A stretch of DNA of 64,000 nucleotides, taken from the NCBI RefSeq assembly GCF_032051675.1, contig NZ_CP116968.1, positions 4,085,001 to 4,149,000 of the forward strand. The letters run 5' to 3'. A program made the translations under genes and the position numbers. Shown here piece by piece: positions 19,123 to 29,408 of the stretch; positions within the stretch are counted from its first letter, which is position 1; each line of letters starts with the position of its first letter. The DNA comes from Candidatus Nitrospira neomarina. GTDB lineage: Bacteria; Nitrospirota; Nitrospiria; Nitrospirales; UBA8639. Under the pieces are notes generated by a model. It did no database searches. It saw only the letters and a list, made by a program, of their open reading frames with translations, and was not told where the DNA came from.

Positions 19123-20301
19123 ATGGGTATTCCAGCTATCTTGCGTCGTAAAAACTCCCATGTGGAATCGCGGGCATGGACGGATCTGTTCCCTGGGAAT
19201 CAGGGCATCGGTTCCAAGCGGATCGATCCTCTGATCGTGGGAATCACACTGGCACTGTCCCTGGGAGGATTGGTCATGGTGTTTAGTGCCAGTGGGGTTA
19301 TGGCGGAAAATAAATTTACCAATGCCACCTATTACCTCCAACGACAGATCGTGTGGATGCTGCTGGGGTTTGGCGTCCTGGTGGTCGGGTCTCTCATCGA
19401 CTATCGCCAATGGAAGCAATGGATTCCCGTGGTTGTCGGAGGCTGTATCGTTGGATTACTGCTGGTACTGGCTGTGGGCCCTCAAATCAATGGTGCTCGA
19501 CGATGGCTCGCACTTGGATTTTTTTCCATTCAACCCACGGAAATGGCCAAGCTGGCTGTTGTGCTGTACCTCGCGGCATTTCTCTCCAATCCCCAACGGC
19601 GAGTCACTGATTGGCAACGAGGGTTTCTTCCCCCTGTGGCGATGGTGGGCATCATGTGTGGGCTCATTGTCGTGGAGCCGGATTTAGGAAGTACCGTCGT
19701 CATCAGCCTGGTGTTCGTCGGCATGATGTATCTTGCCGGAGCGAGAGTGCGGCACTTGACCTATTTAGGTGGGCCGCTGATTGTGGGTGTGGGTGCTCTC
19801 ATCTGGATGAGTCCTGAACGATGGGAACGGATGACGACATTTATGAATCCGTTCGCGGACCGACAAGGCGCAGGCTATCAACTTGTCCAGTCCATCCTGG
19901 CCTTGGAAAATGGCGGATTATTTGGTGTCGGTCTTGGGCAGGGCAAGCAAAAGCTGATGTTTCTTCCGGAAGGCCATACCGATTTCGTGTTGGCCTTGGT
20001 GGGAGAAGAGCTGGGCCTCATTGGAACCTGCGGGTTGTTAGCTCTATTTGCCATTTTGGTGTGTAAAGGATTTCGAGTTGCGGCCCTGGCACCTGATTTA
20101 TTTGGGCGATATCTCGCTTTGGGCATTACCATGCTCCTGGGTATTCAGGCCCTAATTAATGCAGGCGTCGTGAGTGGGCTGTTGCCGACAAAAGGGTTAA
20201 CGCTTCCCTTGGTCAGTTACGGAGGGTCGTCGCTGCTGGTCACCATGTTAGCTCTTGGAATTTTGCTGAGTGTGGCTCGACAGGGACGAGCCGGCCCTTA
20301 A
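19123..20301 (+). CDS. ftsW: Peptidoglycan glycosyltransferase FtsW
   Basis: 392 residues, SEDS family, about ten membrane helices. Motifs: VMVFSASGVMA, an FFSIQPTEMAKLAVVLYLA helix, EPDLGSTVVIS, YQLVQSILALENGGLFGVGLG and LPLVSYGGSSLLV. It polymerises lipid II at the septum with FtsI. ATG directly follows the murD stop codon. Confidence 0.95.
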   Translation: MGIPAILRRKNSHVESRAWTDLFPGNQGIGSKRIDPLIVGITLALSLGGLVMVFSASGVMAENKFTNATYYLQRQIVWMLLGFGVLVVGSLIDYRQWKQWIPVVVGGCIVGLLLVLAVGPQINGARRWLALGFFSIQPTEMAKLAVVLYLAAFLSNPQRRVTDWQRGFLPPVAMVGIMCGLIVVEPDLGSTVVISLVFVGMMYLAGARVRHLTYLGGPLIVGVGALIWMSPERWERMTTFMNPFADRQGAGYQLVQSILALENGGLFGVGLGQGKQKLMFLPEGHTDFVLALVGEELGLIGTCGLLALFAILVCKGFRVAALAPDLFGRYLALGITMLLGIQALINAGVVSGLLPTKGLTLPLVSYGGSSLLVTMLALGILLSVARQGRAGP

Positions 20302-20318
20302 GTGAAGAGAATAGTCTG

Positions 20319-21407
20319 ATGCGGGTCGTCATTGCTGCGGGTGGGACGGGAGGTCATATGTTTCCGGCTATCGCGTATGCCAAAGAATTTCAACAGCATG
20401 ACCCTGGGGGGAGCATTGTGTTTGTCGGGACGGGGAAGTCGTTAGAGGGAGAAATTCTGGGGAAAGAAGGGTTTGGGTTTGAACCGATCACGGTTGAAGG
20501 TTTTGTGGGTCGAGGGCTGGTTGGCATGGTGCGTTCCCTCATGCTGCTCCCGAAGTCGTTATGGCGTGCGATTCAGATTCTCCGCGGTCATCGAGCCGAT
20601 CTGGTTATTGGGACGGGCGGGTATTTTAGTCCTCCCGTAGTGGTGGCGGCCTGGTTGTTGAATATTCCTAGAGTCTTGTTGGAACCGAATGCCATGCCGG
20701 GATTGGCCAATCGGGTGTTGGGTCCATTTGCCGACAAAGTCTTTCTCGCCTTTGACAGTGCAAAACCTTTCTTTTCCTCATCGAAAGTCAAGGTGATTGG
20801 CACACCCATTCGAAAGGCTTTTGCCTTGGAATGTCCTCCGGTTCCTCCGCAGAAGATCTCACATCTGTTGATCTTTGGCGGGAGCCAAGGGGCTCGGGCG
20901 ATTAATTCGGCCATGTTGAAGGCTGTGGAGATTTCATCGAGGCTGCGGGAGCAGGTGACCATCACCCATCAAACCGGAGCGGACGATTGCGAACGGGTCA
21001 AGGCCGGCTATGCCCAATTGGGCGTTCAAGTAGATGTCCGCCCCTTTCTCTTTGATATGCCTCATGAGCTTGCCAAGGCGGATCTCATCGTCTGTCGGGC
21101 AGGGGCCAGCACATTGGCTGAGTTATCAGCATATGGAAAAGTCGGAATCCTCATCCCGTTCCCTCAGGCGACACACAATCATCAGGAGATGAATGCCAGG
21201 TCCATGGAAGCGGCCGGAGCGGCTCGAGTGCTCTTGCAATCCGACCTCACCGGGCAGCGGCTGGCAGAAGAAATTGAACGATTGATGTTGGATATTCTCC
21301 ACCTGCAGAAAATGGCAGGACAGAGCTGGATCCTCAGGAAAGTCAACGCCACGGAGCAGATGGTGAATGAATGCCTCTCGCTGGTGGGGCATCCGGTCGC
21401 GTCGTGA
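20319..21407 (+). CDS. murG: UDP-GlcNAc:lipid I N-acetylglucosaminyltransferase MurG
   Basis: 362 residues, GT28 family. N-terminal glycine-rich loop AAGGTGGHMFPAIAYA, then TGGYFSPPVVVAAW, EPNAMPGLANR, FGGSQGARAIN and CRAGASTLAEL with PFPQATHNHQ at the UDP-GlcNAc site. It converts lipid I to lipid II on the cytoplasmic face. It is 17 nt after ftsW. Confidence 0.96.
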   Translation: MRVVIAAGGTGGHMFPAIAYAKEFQQHDPGGSIVFVGTGKSLEGEILGKEGFGFEPITVEGFVGRGLVGMVRSLMLLPKSLWRAIQILRGHRADLVIGTGGYFSPPVVVAAWLLNIPRVLLEPNAMPGLANRVLGPFADKVFLAFDSAKPFFSSSKVKVIGTPIRKAFALECPPVPPQKISHLLIFGGSQGARAINSAMLKAVEISSRLREQVTITHQTGADDCERVKAGYAQLGVQVDVRPFLFDMPHELAKADLIVCRAGASTLAELSAYGKVGILIPFPQATHNHQEMNARSMEAAGAARVLLQSDLTGQRLAEEIERLMLDILHLQKMAGQSWILRKVNATEQMVNECLSLVGHPVAS

Positions 21408-21719
21408 GACACAGAGAAATATGGCACGGATGAACAAACAATAGAGTCAAAGTGGAAACCATTGTCTGAAGCTATTCAATCTTTAATGAGGAGGGACTCT
21501 TACAGGGAATGAAGAGCAAGTCCTGTCAGGGCCACGTCTGGAAGATCCACAATAGTCGTCGTGTCATACGAGAGGCTTATGGTGAAGTCGCCAACCCGGT
21601 AGGCCGACTCGGTATTGAGACGATCCCTCCAGATCTACAGGCCATGCGTTCCCAGCAGTGGACGCATCAACTGACCGTCTTCGGTAATCCTCCCTTCAAC
21701 CCTGGAAGTCTAAAACATT
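21408..21719. other. 312-nt gap between murG and murC
   Basis: The longest untranslated stretch inside the dcw cluster. An open frame (21509-21811) runs into murC in another frame and shows no domain or good start, so it is not called. No strong promoter or terminator was recognised here. Confidence 0.4.
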
Positions 21720-23099
21720 ATGTTTCGAAAAATTCAGCACATTCATTTGGTCGGTATTGGAGGAAGCGGGATGAGTGGCATCGCAGAGGTGCTCCTCACG
21801 TTAGGGTATAAAGTGACCGGCTCCGATGTAGGGGTGTCTGACACGATCCGCCGGTTAGAGGAATTAGGGGGCACCGTGTTTATCGGGCATCAGGAATCGA
21901 ATGTGGAAGGGGCGCAAGTGGTGGTGGTGTCCTCAGCCATTGCCGGGTCAAATCCGGAAATTCGTGCGGCCCGCGCCAAGGTGATCCCGGTCATTCCGCG
22001 CGCGGAAATGCTGGCAGAGCTGATGCGATTGAAGTACGGCATTGCCATTGCCGGCGCTCATGGAAAAACCACCACGACGTCGATGGTCGCATCGATTCTT
22101 GCGCAAGCCGGCCTCGATCCCACATTCGTGATTGGAGGCAAGGTGAATGCCATGGGGACCCATGCGCGTTTGGGCCGGAGTGATCTGCTGATTGCGGAAG
22201 CCGATGAGAGTGACGGGTCGTTTTTGCGGTTGTCACCCTCCATCGTGGTCGTGACGAATATCGACCGTGAGCACCTCGATCATTATGGAAGCATGGAAGG
22301 TCTTCAGGAGGCATTTTTAGAATTTATCAATAAGATTCCATTCTACGGCGTGGCGATTGTGTGTGCCGATGATCCCTGGATTCGCAAGCTCCTGCCTCGG
22401 GTGGTGAAGCGATATCATACGTACGGCATGAGTGATTTTTCGGGTGTGCTGACCTCTGATTTGTTTGCGACGGACATTGAAACCAAAGCGATGGGTGTGG
22501 AATTTCGGGCGCATTACCGGGATCAAAAGCTCGGGCCCTTCCGCATTCGTATCCCGGGTGTGCATAACGTGGCCAATGCGTTAGCGGCCATCGGGGTGGC
22601 ATTGGAATTGGATGTGCCCGTGGATTTGATCAGAGCAGGGCTGGCGGCTTTTGCCGGAGTCGAGCGGCGGTTCCAGATTCGTGGAGAAAAAAACGGCATT
22701 GTGGTCGTGGACGACTATGGGCACCATCCGACCGAGATTCGTGCCACTTTGGCGGCTGCGCGAGCCGCGTGGCAGCGCCCGTTGATCGTGGTGTTTCAGC
22801 CGCATCGGTTTTCAAGAACCAGGGATCTTGCCGACGAGTTTGCCAAGGCGTTCGAACAGGCGGATCGCGTGTATGTCATGGATATCTATCCCGCCGGTGA
22901 GGCGCCGATCCCCGGGATCACCGGACAGATGATGGCCGACACCATTCGGGGGTCTGGTCATCCCTCTGTCCAATGGCTCACTCGTGACTCCGGTTTGATC
23001 GCCAAATTGCGTGAGGAGCTTCGTGAGGGCGATGTCCTATTGACCCTTGGGGCGGGGGATGTCTGGAAAGTCGGAACGGAATTGTTGGAATCGTTGTAA
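21720..23099 (+). CDS. murC: UDP-N-acetylmuramate:L-alanine ligase MurC
   Basis: 459 residues. IHLVGIGGSGMSGIAEVL opens the protein, the ATP loop is AGAHGKTTTTSM, then EADESDGSFL and the family-typical DDYGHHPTEIRATL and FQPHRFSRT. It adds the first L-Ala to UDP-MurNAc. It is followed by murB, the gene for the preceding enzyme in the pathway. Confidence 0.96.
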   Translation: MFRKIQHIHLVGIGGSGMSGIAEVLLTLGYKVTGSDVGVSDTIRRLEELGGTVFIGHQESNVEGAQVVVVSSAIAGSNPEIRAARAKVIPVIPRAEMLAELMRLKYGIAIAGAHGKTTTTSMVASILAQAGLDPTFVIGGKVNAMGTHARLGRSDLLIAEADESDGSFLRLSPSIVVVTNIDREHLDHYGSMEGLQEAFLEFINKIPFYGVAIVCADDPWIRKLLPRVVKRYHTYGMSDFSGVLTSDLFATDIETKAMGVEFRAHYRDQKLGPFRIRIPGVHNVANALAAIGVALELDVPVDLIRAGLAAFAGVERRFQIRGEKNGIVVVDDYGHHPTEIRATLAAARAAWQRPLIVVFQPHRFSRTRDLADEFAKAFEQADRVYVMDIYPAGEAPIPGITGQMMADTIRGSGHPSVQWLTRDSGLIAKLREELREGDVLLTLGAGDVWKVGTELLESL

Positions 23100-23137
23100 C
23101 CGAATGTGGTGAGTCATGGAAGTCGAGGATTGTACAG

Positions 23138-24061
23138 GTGAAGACCGGCCGGCCGACACTGACAGCGAAACGGCTTCAACGAGCCGTGCAGCATGTGAAA
23201 GGAGAAGTCCACTGGAACGAATCCCTGGCGCCTCTTCTGTCGTTGCAGGTGGGAGGCCCTGCGGATGTCCTGATTTTTCCACTGGATGTGGAAGACGTCA
23301 TTCGCGTGCTGGTAGGGGCCCGAACAGAAGGGATTCCCTTCGTGGTGTTAGGCGGGACCAATGTGGTCGTTCGCGATAAAGGAATTCGAGGCATTGTCAT
23401 GCAATTGAAACACTTAACCGGGATACATGAGGAAACCGGTCACGTGGTATATGCCCAGGCGGGCGTGCGGTTGCCCAGATTGATGCAATTTGCGGTGGGG
23501 CATCATCTGTCCGGAATGGAGTGGGCGGCGGGAATTCCGGGAACCGTCGGTGGAGGGGTGGTGATGAATGCCGGTACGCGATTGGGAGAAATGCAGGAGG
23601 TCTTGCATGCCGTCGATTTGGTGAATCTTCGTGGACATCGCGTACGAGTGGAAGCTTCCAACATGTCATTTGCTTACCGGAAGGCGACGCTCCCCAAAGG
23701 CGTCGTCGTTGGCGCGTGGGTCCAGTTGGCTCTCTCGAATAAAGCGCAGGTGGAGGCGAAAACCAAAACCTATCTGCAGTACCGTCGGGAGACCCAACCG
23801 TTAACCCTTCCGAATGCCGGGTCCGTGTTTAAAAATCCGCCGGGAGATTCTGCCGGACGGTTAGTTGAAGCAGCAGGATTAAAGGGTGTGCGGATTGGTG
23901 ATGCGGAAGTCTCGACCAAACATGCCAACTTTATTGTGAATAGAGGAGCGGCCACCGCCGACCAGGTCTTGGCTTTGATTCGAAAAGTCCGGCAAACCGT
24001 GGCGAAAAAGTTTGGGGTCCGTCTTCAGCTTGAATGGAAAATTATTGGAGAATCGGAGTGA
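23138..24061 (+). CDS. murB: UDP-N-acetylenolpyruvoylglucosamine reductase MurB
   Basis: 307 residues with a GTG start. FAD-binding PCMH-type fold: LQVGGPADVLIFP and LGGTNVVVRDKGIRG, then the GIPGTVGGGVVMNAGT substrate segment, AYRKATLP and the catalytic region NAGSVFKNPPGDSAGRLVE. It reduces UDP-GlcNAc-enolpyruvate to UDP-MurNAc. The ribosome binding site is weak, so the start may shift by a few codons. Confidence 0.94.
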   Translation: MKTGRPTLTAKRLQRAVQHVKGEVHWNESLAPLLSLQVGGPADVLIFPLDVEDVIRVLVGARTEGIPFVVLGGTNVVVRDKGIRGIVMQLKHLTGIHEETGHVVYAQAGVRLPRLMQFAVGHHLSGMEWAAGIPGTVGGGVVMNAGTRLGEMQEVLHAVDLVNLRGHRVRVEASNMSFAYRKATLPKGVVVGAWVQLALSNKAQVEAKTKTYLQYRRETQPLTLPNAGSVFKNPPGDSAGRLVEAAGLKGVRIGDAEVSTKHANFIVNRGAATADQVLALIRKVRQTVAKKFGVRLQLEWKIIGESE

Positions 24062-24119
24062 TACCGGGTTTGATGGTGGTGACGAAGAGATGCGGTCAGA
24101 GTGAAAGGCTTATCATAAG

Positions 24120-25103
24120 GTGATGACACAGAGAATGATGACACAAAAATCTTTGCGAATCGGTGTGCTAATGGGCGGATCCTCAGCTGAAAGAGAGATT
24201 TCGCTCAAGACGGGGCGTTCAATCTGTGATGCGTTGAAACGACGTGGATATACGGTCATTCCCATTGAAGTCGATGCCACATTGTCGCATCAGATCCGGG
24301 CAAAAAAAATTTCGGTGGCCTTTCTCGCCTTGCATGGGCCCGGAGGGGAAGACGGCACGGTTCAGGGGATGTTGGAAGTCATGAAGATGCCGTACACGGG
24401 ATCGGGCGTGACGGCGAGTGCCGTCTGCATGAACAAGGGATTGACGCGCGTGGTCCTTCAGGCTGCCAAGGTACCCGTCCCGCCAGGTATGACCGTATCC
24501 GGCAAAATGATCCCGGTTCGTCCACCTCCCAGCTTAGGCTTGCCTGTGGTGGTGAAGCCTTGTGCGGAGGGGTCTACGTTTGGTGTCTCGATCGTGCGCA
24601 AGCCATCTCAATGGACGGAGGCCTTAAAAGAAGCTTATCGATATGGGGAGCAGGCAGTGGTGGAAAAATATATTCCCGGCCGGGAAATAGCGGTGGGGGT
24701 TTTTGGCAACAAGGTCTTACCAGGCGTAGAAATCATCGTTCCCGGGGGCTTCTACGATTTCACGGCCAAATATGGAAAGGCGGCAACTCGTTATGAGTGT
24801 CCGGCTTCACTTTCTTCAAAACTGGAAACCGCTCTCCGTGATTACAGCCTTCGTGCCTATCAGGCGTTAGGGTGTCGGGGTGCCGCGCGAGTCGATTTTC
24901 GCATTCATACCAACGGACGTCCGTATATTCTTGAATTGAACACCATTCCCGGCATGACTGAACGGAGTTTGCTTCCCATGGCAGCGGCACAGATCGGGTG
25001 GGACTATGATGATCTGGTTGAACGGATTTTGCGTGAGGCTCTACCGAAAAGGATGGTACCGTCCTTCGGGAAAATAAGGAGCACCAGGAGTTCTGCGTCA
25101 TGA
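24120..25103 (+). CDS. ddl: D-alanine:D-alanine ligase
   Basis: 327 residues, ATP-grasp fold. GVLMGGSSAEREISLKTG is the N-terminal signature, followed by ALHGPGGEDGTVQGML, the YTGSGVTASAVCMNK segment, VVKPCAEGSTFGV and DFRIHTNGRPYILELNT with the metal ligands. Three start codons lie close together (GTG 24120, ATG 24123, ATG 24135) and cannot be separated by eye. It overlaps ftsQ by 4 nt. Confidence 0.94.
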   Translation: MMTQRMMTQKSLRIGVLMGGSSAEREISLKTGRSICDALKRRGYTVIPIEVDATLSHQIRAKKISVAFLALHGPGGEDGTVQGMLEVMKMPYTGSGVTASAVCMNKGLTRVVLQAAKVPVPPGMTVSGKMIPVRPPPSLGLPVVVKPCAEGSTFGVSIVRKPSQWTEALKEAYRYGEQAVVEKYIPGREIAVGVFGNKVLPGVEIIVPGGFYDFTAKYGKAATRYECPASLSSKLETALRDYSLRAYQALGCRGAARVDFRIHTNGRPYILELNTIPGMTERSLLPMAAAQIGWDYDDLVERILREALPKRMVPSFGKIRSTRSSAS

Positions 25104-25921
25104 TATCGGAAGAATCCCTTAACACGAAACGGCCTCGAAAAAACCGGCCCCTTAAAAAAACCGGAGGACCGGGGAAAGCGAAGTCGTCATCGACAGCCTT
25201 GCGGGTCCGGCGTGTCGTGATTGGAGGTGCCCTGGCCTGTCTTATTGTGGTGGTGGTAGTGGGAGGACGTCAGGTGATGCGGTGGGCGGATGAGTGGACG
25301 GAAATCCAACAGATCACGGTTGTGGGTTTGGATCGAGTCACACGCGATGAAATTCTGACGAAGCTGGACTTGGCGCCACAGACCAGTTTGTTCTCTGTGG
25401 ATTCAGAGCTGCTTGCGACCCGCTTGGAATCGCATCCGTGGATTGGGTCGGTCGACTTTGAGCGCGTGTTGCCCCATTCACTGGTGATCCAGGTGACTGA
25501 GCGTCAGCCTGCAGCGGTGTTTGCATCACCAACAGAACCCTATTATCTGGATGCAGAAGGGTATCTGTTGCCGAAAGGGAAGGTTCAGACAGGGACGACA
25601 TTGCCCATTGTTGATGGGGTGACCTCCACATTTATGACACAGCACCAAGCCGAAGGCCATCGACGCGCCAAGCAGGGTATTTACATTGCTGAGTTGCTGT
25701 CCCGGCAGTTTTCGGGCAGACCACGGATTGATGTGTCGCAACCTCATACAACGATCGTGGATCTTCCCAATGTCCGGTTTCAATTCGGGCGTGAGGTGGA
25801 AGATCAGTGGCAACGATTTTTGGTGTTGTATCCCACCGTGAAGGATAAAATTGAAGGTCGGTCGCAAGAAGTGGATTTGCGATTTGCTCAAAAAGTCATT
25901 TTTCGCAAGAGGACACTATAG
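25100..25921 (+). CDS. ftsQ: Cell division protein FtsQ
   Basis: 273 residues. A basic cytoplasmic tail of about 35 residues is followed by one membrane helix (GGALACLIVVVVVGGRQV), a POTRA domain (IQQITVVGLDRVTRDEI) and the FtsQ/DivIB domain with VERQP-like VTERQPAAVF. It links early and late divisome parts. ATGA overlap with ddl, 3 nt before ftsA. Confidence 0.93.
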   Translation: MISEESLNTKRPRKNRPLKKTGGPGKAKSSSTALRVRRVVIGGALACLIVVVVVGGRQVMRWADEWTEIQQITVVGLDRVTRDEILTKLDLAPQTSLFSVDSELLATRLESHPWIGSVDFERVLPHSLVIQVTERQPAAVFASPTEPYYLDAEGYLLPKGKVQTGTTLPIVDGVTSTFMTQHQAEGHRRAKQGIYIAELLSRQFSGRPRIDVSQPHTTIVDLPNVRFQFGREVEDQWQRFLVLYPTVKDKIEGRSQEVDLRFAQKVIFRKRTL

Positions 25922-25924
25922 GAC

Positions 25925-27178
25925 ATGACCAAAAAAGAACACATTGTCGTGGGACTGGACATCGGGACAACAAAAATTTGTGCGGTGGTGGGAGAAATCC
26001 AGGATGATCGCTCCATTCATGTGATCGGAGTGGGCTCACATCGTTCGAACGGATTGAGAAAAGGCATGGTCGTCAACATGGACAGTACCGTGGAGTCCAT
26101 CAAGCGGGCCGTGGAGGAAGCAGAATTGATGTCGGCGGTCCAAATCAATTCGGTGTATACGGGGATTGCGGGAAGCCATATCGGAAGTGAAAGTGCCCAA
26201 GGCGTGGTGGCCTTAAAAAAACGGGAAGTGACCAAGGCGGATGTCCGTCGGGCTGTCGATACCGCGCGAGCCTGCGCCGTGCCGGCTCCAGACCGCCAAA
26301 TTCTCCATGTGCTTCCCCGGGAATTTATTGTGGATGATCAGGAAGGGATTCGCGATCCATTAGGCATTGCGGGATCACGGTTGGAAGTCGACGTGCATAT
26401 TGTGACCGGAGCGGTCACCTCGGCACAAAACCTGATCCGGTGTGTCAGCCGGGCGGGATTGGATGTCGTCGATATTGTTTTGCAACCGTTAGCCTCCAGC
26501 GCGGCCGTGCTGACCCATGAGGAAAAAGACCTGGGGGTCGTGATGGTGGATATCGGGGGAGGAACCACTGATATCGCGATTTTTGTCGAGGGATGTATCC
26601 GGCACTCGGCGGTTCTTCCTATCGGAGGGAGCCATCTCACCGGGGATCTGGCAATGGGATTGAAAACCGCGCCGGAGGAGGCGGAAAAAATTAAATTGAA
26701 ATATGGGGTGGCCAGTAGTCTCTTTGTGAATGAGGACGAATGCATTGAAGTGCCGAGTGTGGGAGGGCGGCCGCCCCGGGTGATGCCTCGAGCCTTGGTC
26801 GCGCAAATTTTATCTCCACGGGTGGAAGAAATGTTCGAGCTCGTGCTTCGTGAAATCCGTCGAGCCGGGTATGACGGGATGCTGGTGGCTGGAGGCGTAT
26901 TGACGGGCGGAACCTCCCTACTTCCGGGCATGGCCGAAGTGGCGGAACACGTGCTTAATCTGTCGGTGCGGTTAGGGAAGCCAATCGGAGTGGAAGGTTT
27001 ACGGGAAATAGTCAGTAATCCAAGCTACTCGACGGCTGTCGGGCTTATCGTCCATTCGGTGAGTCACGAAAATGAGTTTGAACTGGTGGGCCCGGGAGCC
27101 GGCAAAGGCAAAAAATCCGGGCGTTGGGCCGGTGGTCTCGTCGGGAAAATGAAGGGATGGATCATGAACTTTTTTTAA
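25925..27178 (+). CDS. ftsA: Cell division protein FtsA
   Basis: 417 residues, actin-like ATPase. VVGLDIGTTKICAVVGE is phosphate loop 1, with MVDIGGGTTDIAIF as phosphate 2 and GTSLLPGM toward the C-terminus. The last residues (GGLVGKMKGWIMNFF) form the amphipathic membrane-targeting helix. It tethers FtsZ filaments to the membrane. Confidence 0.96.
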   Translation: MTKKEHIVVGLDIGTTKICAVVGEIQDDRSIHVIGVGSHRSNGLRKGMVVNMDSTVESIKRAVEEAELMSAVQINSVYTGIAGSHIGSESAQGVVALKKREVTKADVRRAVDTARACAVPAPDRQILHVLPREFIVDDQEGIRDPLGIAGSRLEVDVHIVTGAVTSAQNLIRCVSRAGLDVVDIVLQPLASSAAVLTHEEKDLGVVMVDIGGGTTDIAIFVEGCIRHSAVLPIGGSHLTGDLAMGLKTAPEEAEKIKLKYGVASSLFVNEDECIEVPSVGGRPPRVMPRALVAQILSPRVEEMFELVLREIRRAGYDGMLVAGGVLTGGTSLLPGMAEVAEHVLNLSVRLGKPIGVEGLREIVSNPSYSTAVGLIVHSVSHENEFELVGPGAGKGKKSGRWAGGLVGKMKGWIMNFF

Positions 27179-27290
27179 ATCATGACAAGAAAGGAGGATC
27201 ATGGATCCGTGCCTGCTTCGCGAGCCAAGGTGAGTCATCAATCAAATGTCCCCACGGGTGACCAGGGGAGTGGTAGAAAGGAGGAGTCGT

Positions 27291-28487
27291 ATGTTTTCAC
27301 TGTCTGATGAGGAGCAATCGGTTATTAACATCAAAGTGGTCGGTGTCGGAGGTGCGGGGTGCAACGCGGTGAATACGATGATTGAAGCCGGCCTCAGCCG
27401 GGTAGAATTTGTCGTGGCCAATACCGATTTGCAGGCCCTGGGCCGCTCCCTTGCGTCGTACAAAATCCAATTGGGTCCGGAGCGGACGCGGGGCCTGGGG
27501 GCAGGAGCCAAGCCGGAGGTGGGGAAAGAATCGGCAATGGAAAGTGAACACCAAATCCGTGAGGCCCTGGAAGGGGCGGATATGGTCTTTGTCACGGCAG
27601 GTATGGGTGGAGGAACGGGCACGGGCGGTGCTCCCGTTGCCGCAAAGATTGCCAAAGAGTTGGGCATTCTCACGGTGGGGGTGGTGACCAAACCCTTCCA
27701 ATATGAAGGAAACCGGCGGACCAGCTTTGCCGAAGAAGGAATCCGTGAATTAAAAAAATACGTGGATTCCCTCTTGATCATTCCCAACCAGAAACTCCTG
27801 GGAATGGTCGATAAAAGTACGCCGCTTGTGGAGGCATTTAAGATTGCGGATGATGTGCTGCGTCAGGCCATTCAAGGTATTTCTGATGTCATTACCACTC
27901 CGGGATTGGTCAATGTGGATTTTGCCGATGTGCGAACCGTCATGGGCTATTCCGGGCGTGCGGTGATGGGCATGGGTACGGGTCGAGGTCCGACGCGAGC
28001 CAGCGATGCCGCCAGACTAGCCATTGCCAGCCCCTTGCTGGAAGATGGAAGTGTGGAAGGGGCAAGAGGGTTGTTGTTGAATATTACGGGGGGGCCCAAT
28101 CTCACGTTACATGAAGTCAACGAAGCGTCCAATATTGCGCGGGAAGCGGCAGATCCTCAAGCCAATATCATCGTGGGGCAGGTCATTAATCCCGAGCTAG
28201 GGGATGAATTGACCGTGACAGTCATTGCCACAGGATTCGAACAGACCGAGTCGGTCATGCGGTTTTCCAATGCGCATCAACCGACCCTTGTGGTGGAGCC
28301 TGTCAAAAAACCTGCCTTGGTGGCGGTGCCTGCGGAAAATGGGGCTAGCAACGGTTCTGAGGATCTCGACCGGCCCACCTATATGCGACGACAGGCGACT
28401 GCCAGGCCGGCTCCTGAAAAGACCAGCCTGTTGGTGGATGATGATTGGGATGTGCCGACTTTTTTACGGAGGAAAGCGGAGAATTAA
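27291..28487 (+). CDS. ftsZ: Cell division protein FtsZ
   Basis: 398 residues. [13 protein letters not shown], the tubulin signature [16 protein letters not shown] and [11 protein letters not shown] are present. After a variable linker the conserved tail [12 protein letters not shown] binds FtsA and other partners. ATG 27291 follows AAAGGAGG at 27277-27284. The upstream in-frame start at 27246 would put that site inside the gene and add 15 residues not typical of FtsZ. Confidence 0.97.
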   Translation: MFSLSDEEQSVINIKVVGVGGAGCNAVNTMIEAGLSRVEFVVANTDLQALGRSLASYKIQLGPERTRGLGAGAKPEVGKESAMESEHQIREALEGADMVFVTAGMGGGTGTGGAPVAAKIAKELGILTVGVVTKPFQYEGNRRTSFAEEGIRELKKYVDSLLIIPNQKLLGMVDKSTPLVEAFKIADDVLRQAIQGISDVITTPGLVNVDFADVRTVMGYSGRAVMGMGTGRGPTRASDAARLAIASPLLEDGSVEGARGLLLNITGGPNLTLHEVNEASNIAREAADPQANIIVGQVINPELGDELTVTVIATGFEQTESVMRFSNAHQPTLVVEPVKKPALVAVPAENGASNGSEDLDRPTYMRRQATARPAPEKTSLLVDDDWDVPTFLRRKAEN

Positions 28488-28491
28488 TCCC

Positions 28492-29247
28492 ATGAATGTG
28501 GAGAAACCTTCCTTCCCAAAGGGGTCAGGAGTGTCTGATGACGGATTGACGAGTGATCTGATCCCCGTGCGGCATTTCTTCGGGACCCGGAGTACGCCGG
28601 TAGGGTTAGCCACCCATATACAACTTGGGCACATTGCGAGCGGGCCGCGGGATTTTCCTGCTGTCGTCGCGCTCAAGCAAATCCATAGTACCCGGGTGGT
28701 CGTCATCCACACCCATAGGGGGCTAGGGACATTAGAGCAGACCGAGGGGGACGCGTTGGTCACCAATCAACCTGAGACCCTGGTGGTCGTGCGTACGGCG
28801 GATTGTGTCCCGGTGCTGCTCATCGAGAAGGCCAGGGGAGTGATTGGTGCCATTCATGCCGGATGGCGCGGCGCCGTGGGCGGCATCGTGGCAGAAACCA
28901 TCCGGTCGTGCGTGAATGAATTCGGGGCAAAGCCGGAGCACATGCATCTGGCAATCGGTCCCTCTATCGGACCGTGTTGTTACGAAGTCGATGAACAGGT
29001 CATCAACCCGTTGAGAAGCCGGTATCCAGTATGGCCCGGGGTGCTTCAAGAAACCAACGAAGGCAAAGGGGTGTTAGACCTCAAACAACTGATCTACCAC
29101 CAGATCCGCGCCGGTGGCGTTCCTGACTCTCAGATTGGACGGGTGGACCATTGCACACATTGTCGGGACGATCTCTTTTATTCCTACAGGCGGGAGGGAA
29201 AGGTCAATGGGACCATGTATAGTGGAATTATCCTGCCTGCTGCCTAA
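28492..29247 (+). CDS. pgeF: PgeF/YfiH family peptidoglycan editing factor (laccase-domain protein)
   Basis: 251 residues. The DUF152 motifs VALKQIHSTRV, RTADCVPVLLIE, IHAGWRGAVGGI and IGPCCYEVDEQV carry the Cys and His metal ligands. Members remove mis-incorporated serine-type precursors or act as purine nucleoside enzymes. ATG 28492 is chosen because the longer frame from 28225 lies entirely within ftsZ. It follows ftsZ by 4 nt and is last before a terminator. Confidence 0.9.
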   Translation: MNVEKPSFPKGSGVSDDGLTSDLIPVRHFFGTRSTPVGLATHIQLGHIASGPRDFPAVVALKQIHSTRVVVIHTHRGLGTLEQTEGDALVTNQPETLVVVRTADCVPVLLIEKARGVIGAIHAGWRGAVGGIVAETIRSCVNEFGAKPEHMHLAIGPSIGPCCYEVDEQVINPLRSRYPVWPGVLQETNEGKGVLDLKQLIYHQIRAGGVPDSQIGRVDHCTHCRDDLFYSYRREGKVNGTMYSGIILPAA

Positions 29248-29259
29248 GGATTGATCTCG

Positions 29260-29282
29260 CTTGCCGGGAGTGGCAAGGTTTT
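29260..29282 (+). terminator. Terminator of the dcw-pgeF operon
   Basis: Arms 29260-29265 (cttgcc) and 29272-29277 (ggcaag) form a perfect 6-bp stem with a 6-nt loop, followed by G and four Ts. It begins 13 nt after the pgeF stop codon. Confidence 0.65.
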
Positions 29283-29408
29283 ATGCGATGTAGGGACGCA
29301 TCGCTGACCCATCTTAAGCGATTCGCCCCATCTTGCGGTTCCAAGAAAAGGTGCTGGTAGAAGAAGGTATGGCATTGGTGCCCCCAATTCTTGTGTCAAC
29401 GTGATGTT

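Noticed and set aside
21509-21811. 100-residue frame overlapping the murC start
   Set aside because: Different frame from murC, no ribosome binding site, no domain; murC motifs begin at 21720.
28225-28491. N-terminal extension of pgeF
   Set aside because: It lies entirely within the ftsZ coding sequence in another frame; ATG 28492 is the sensible start.
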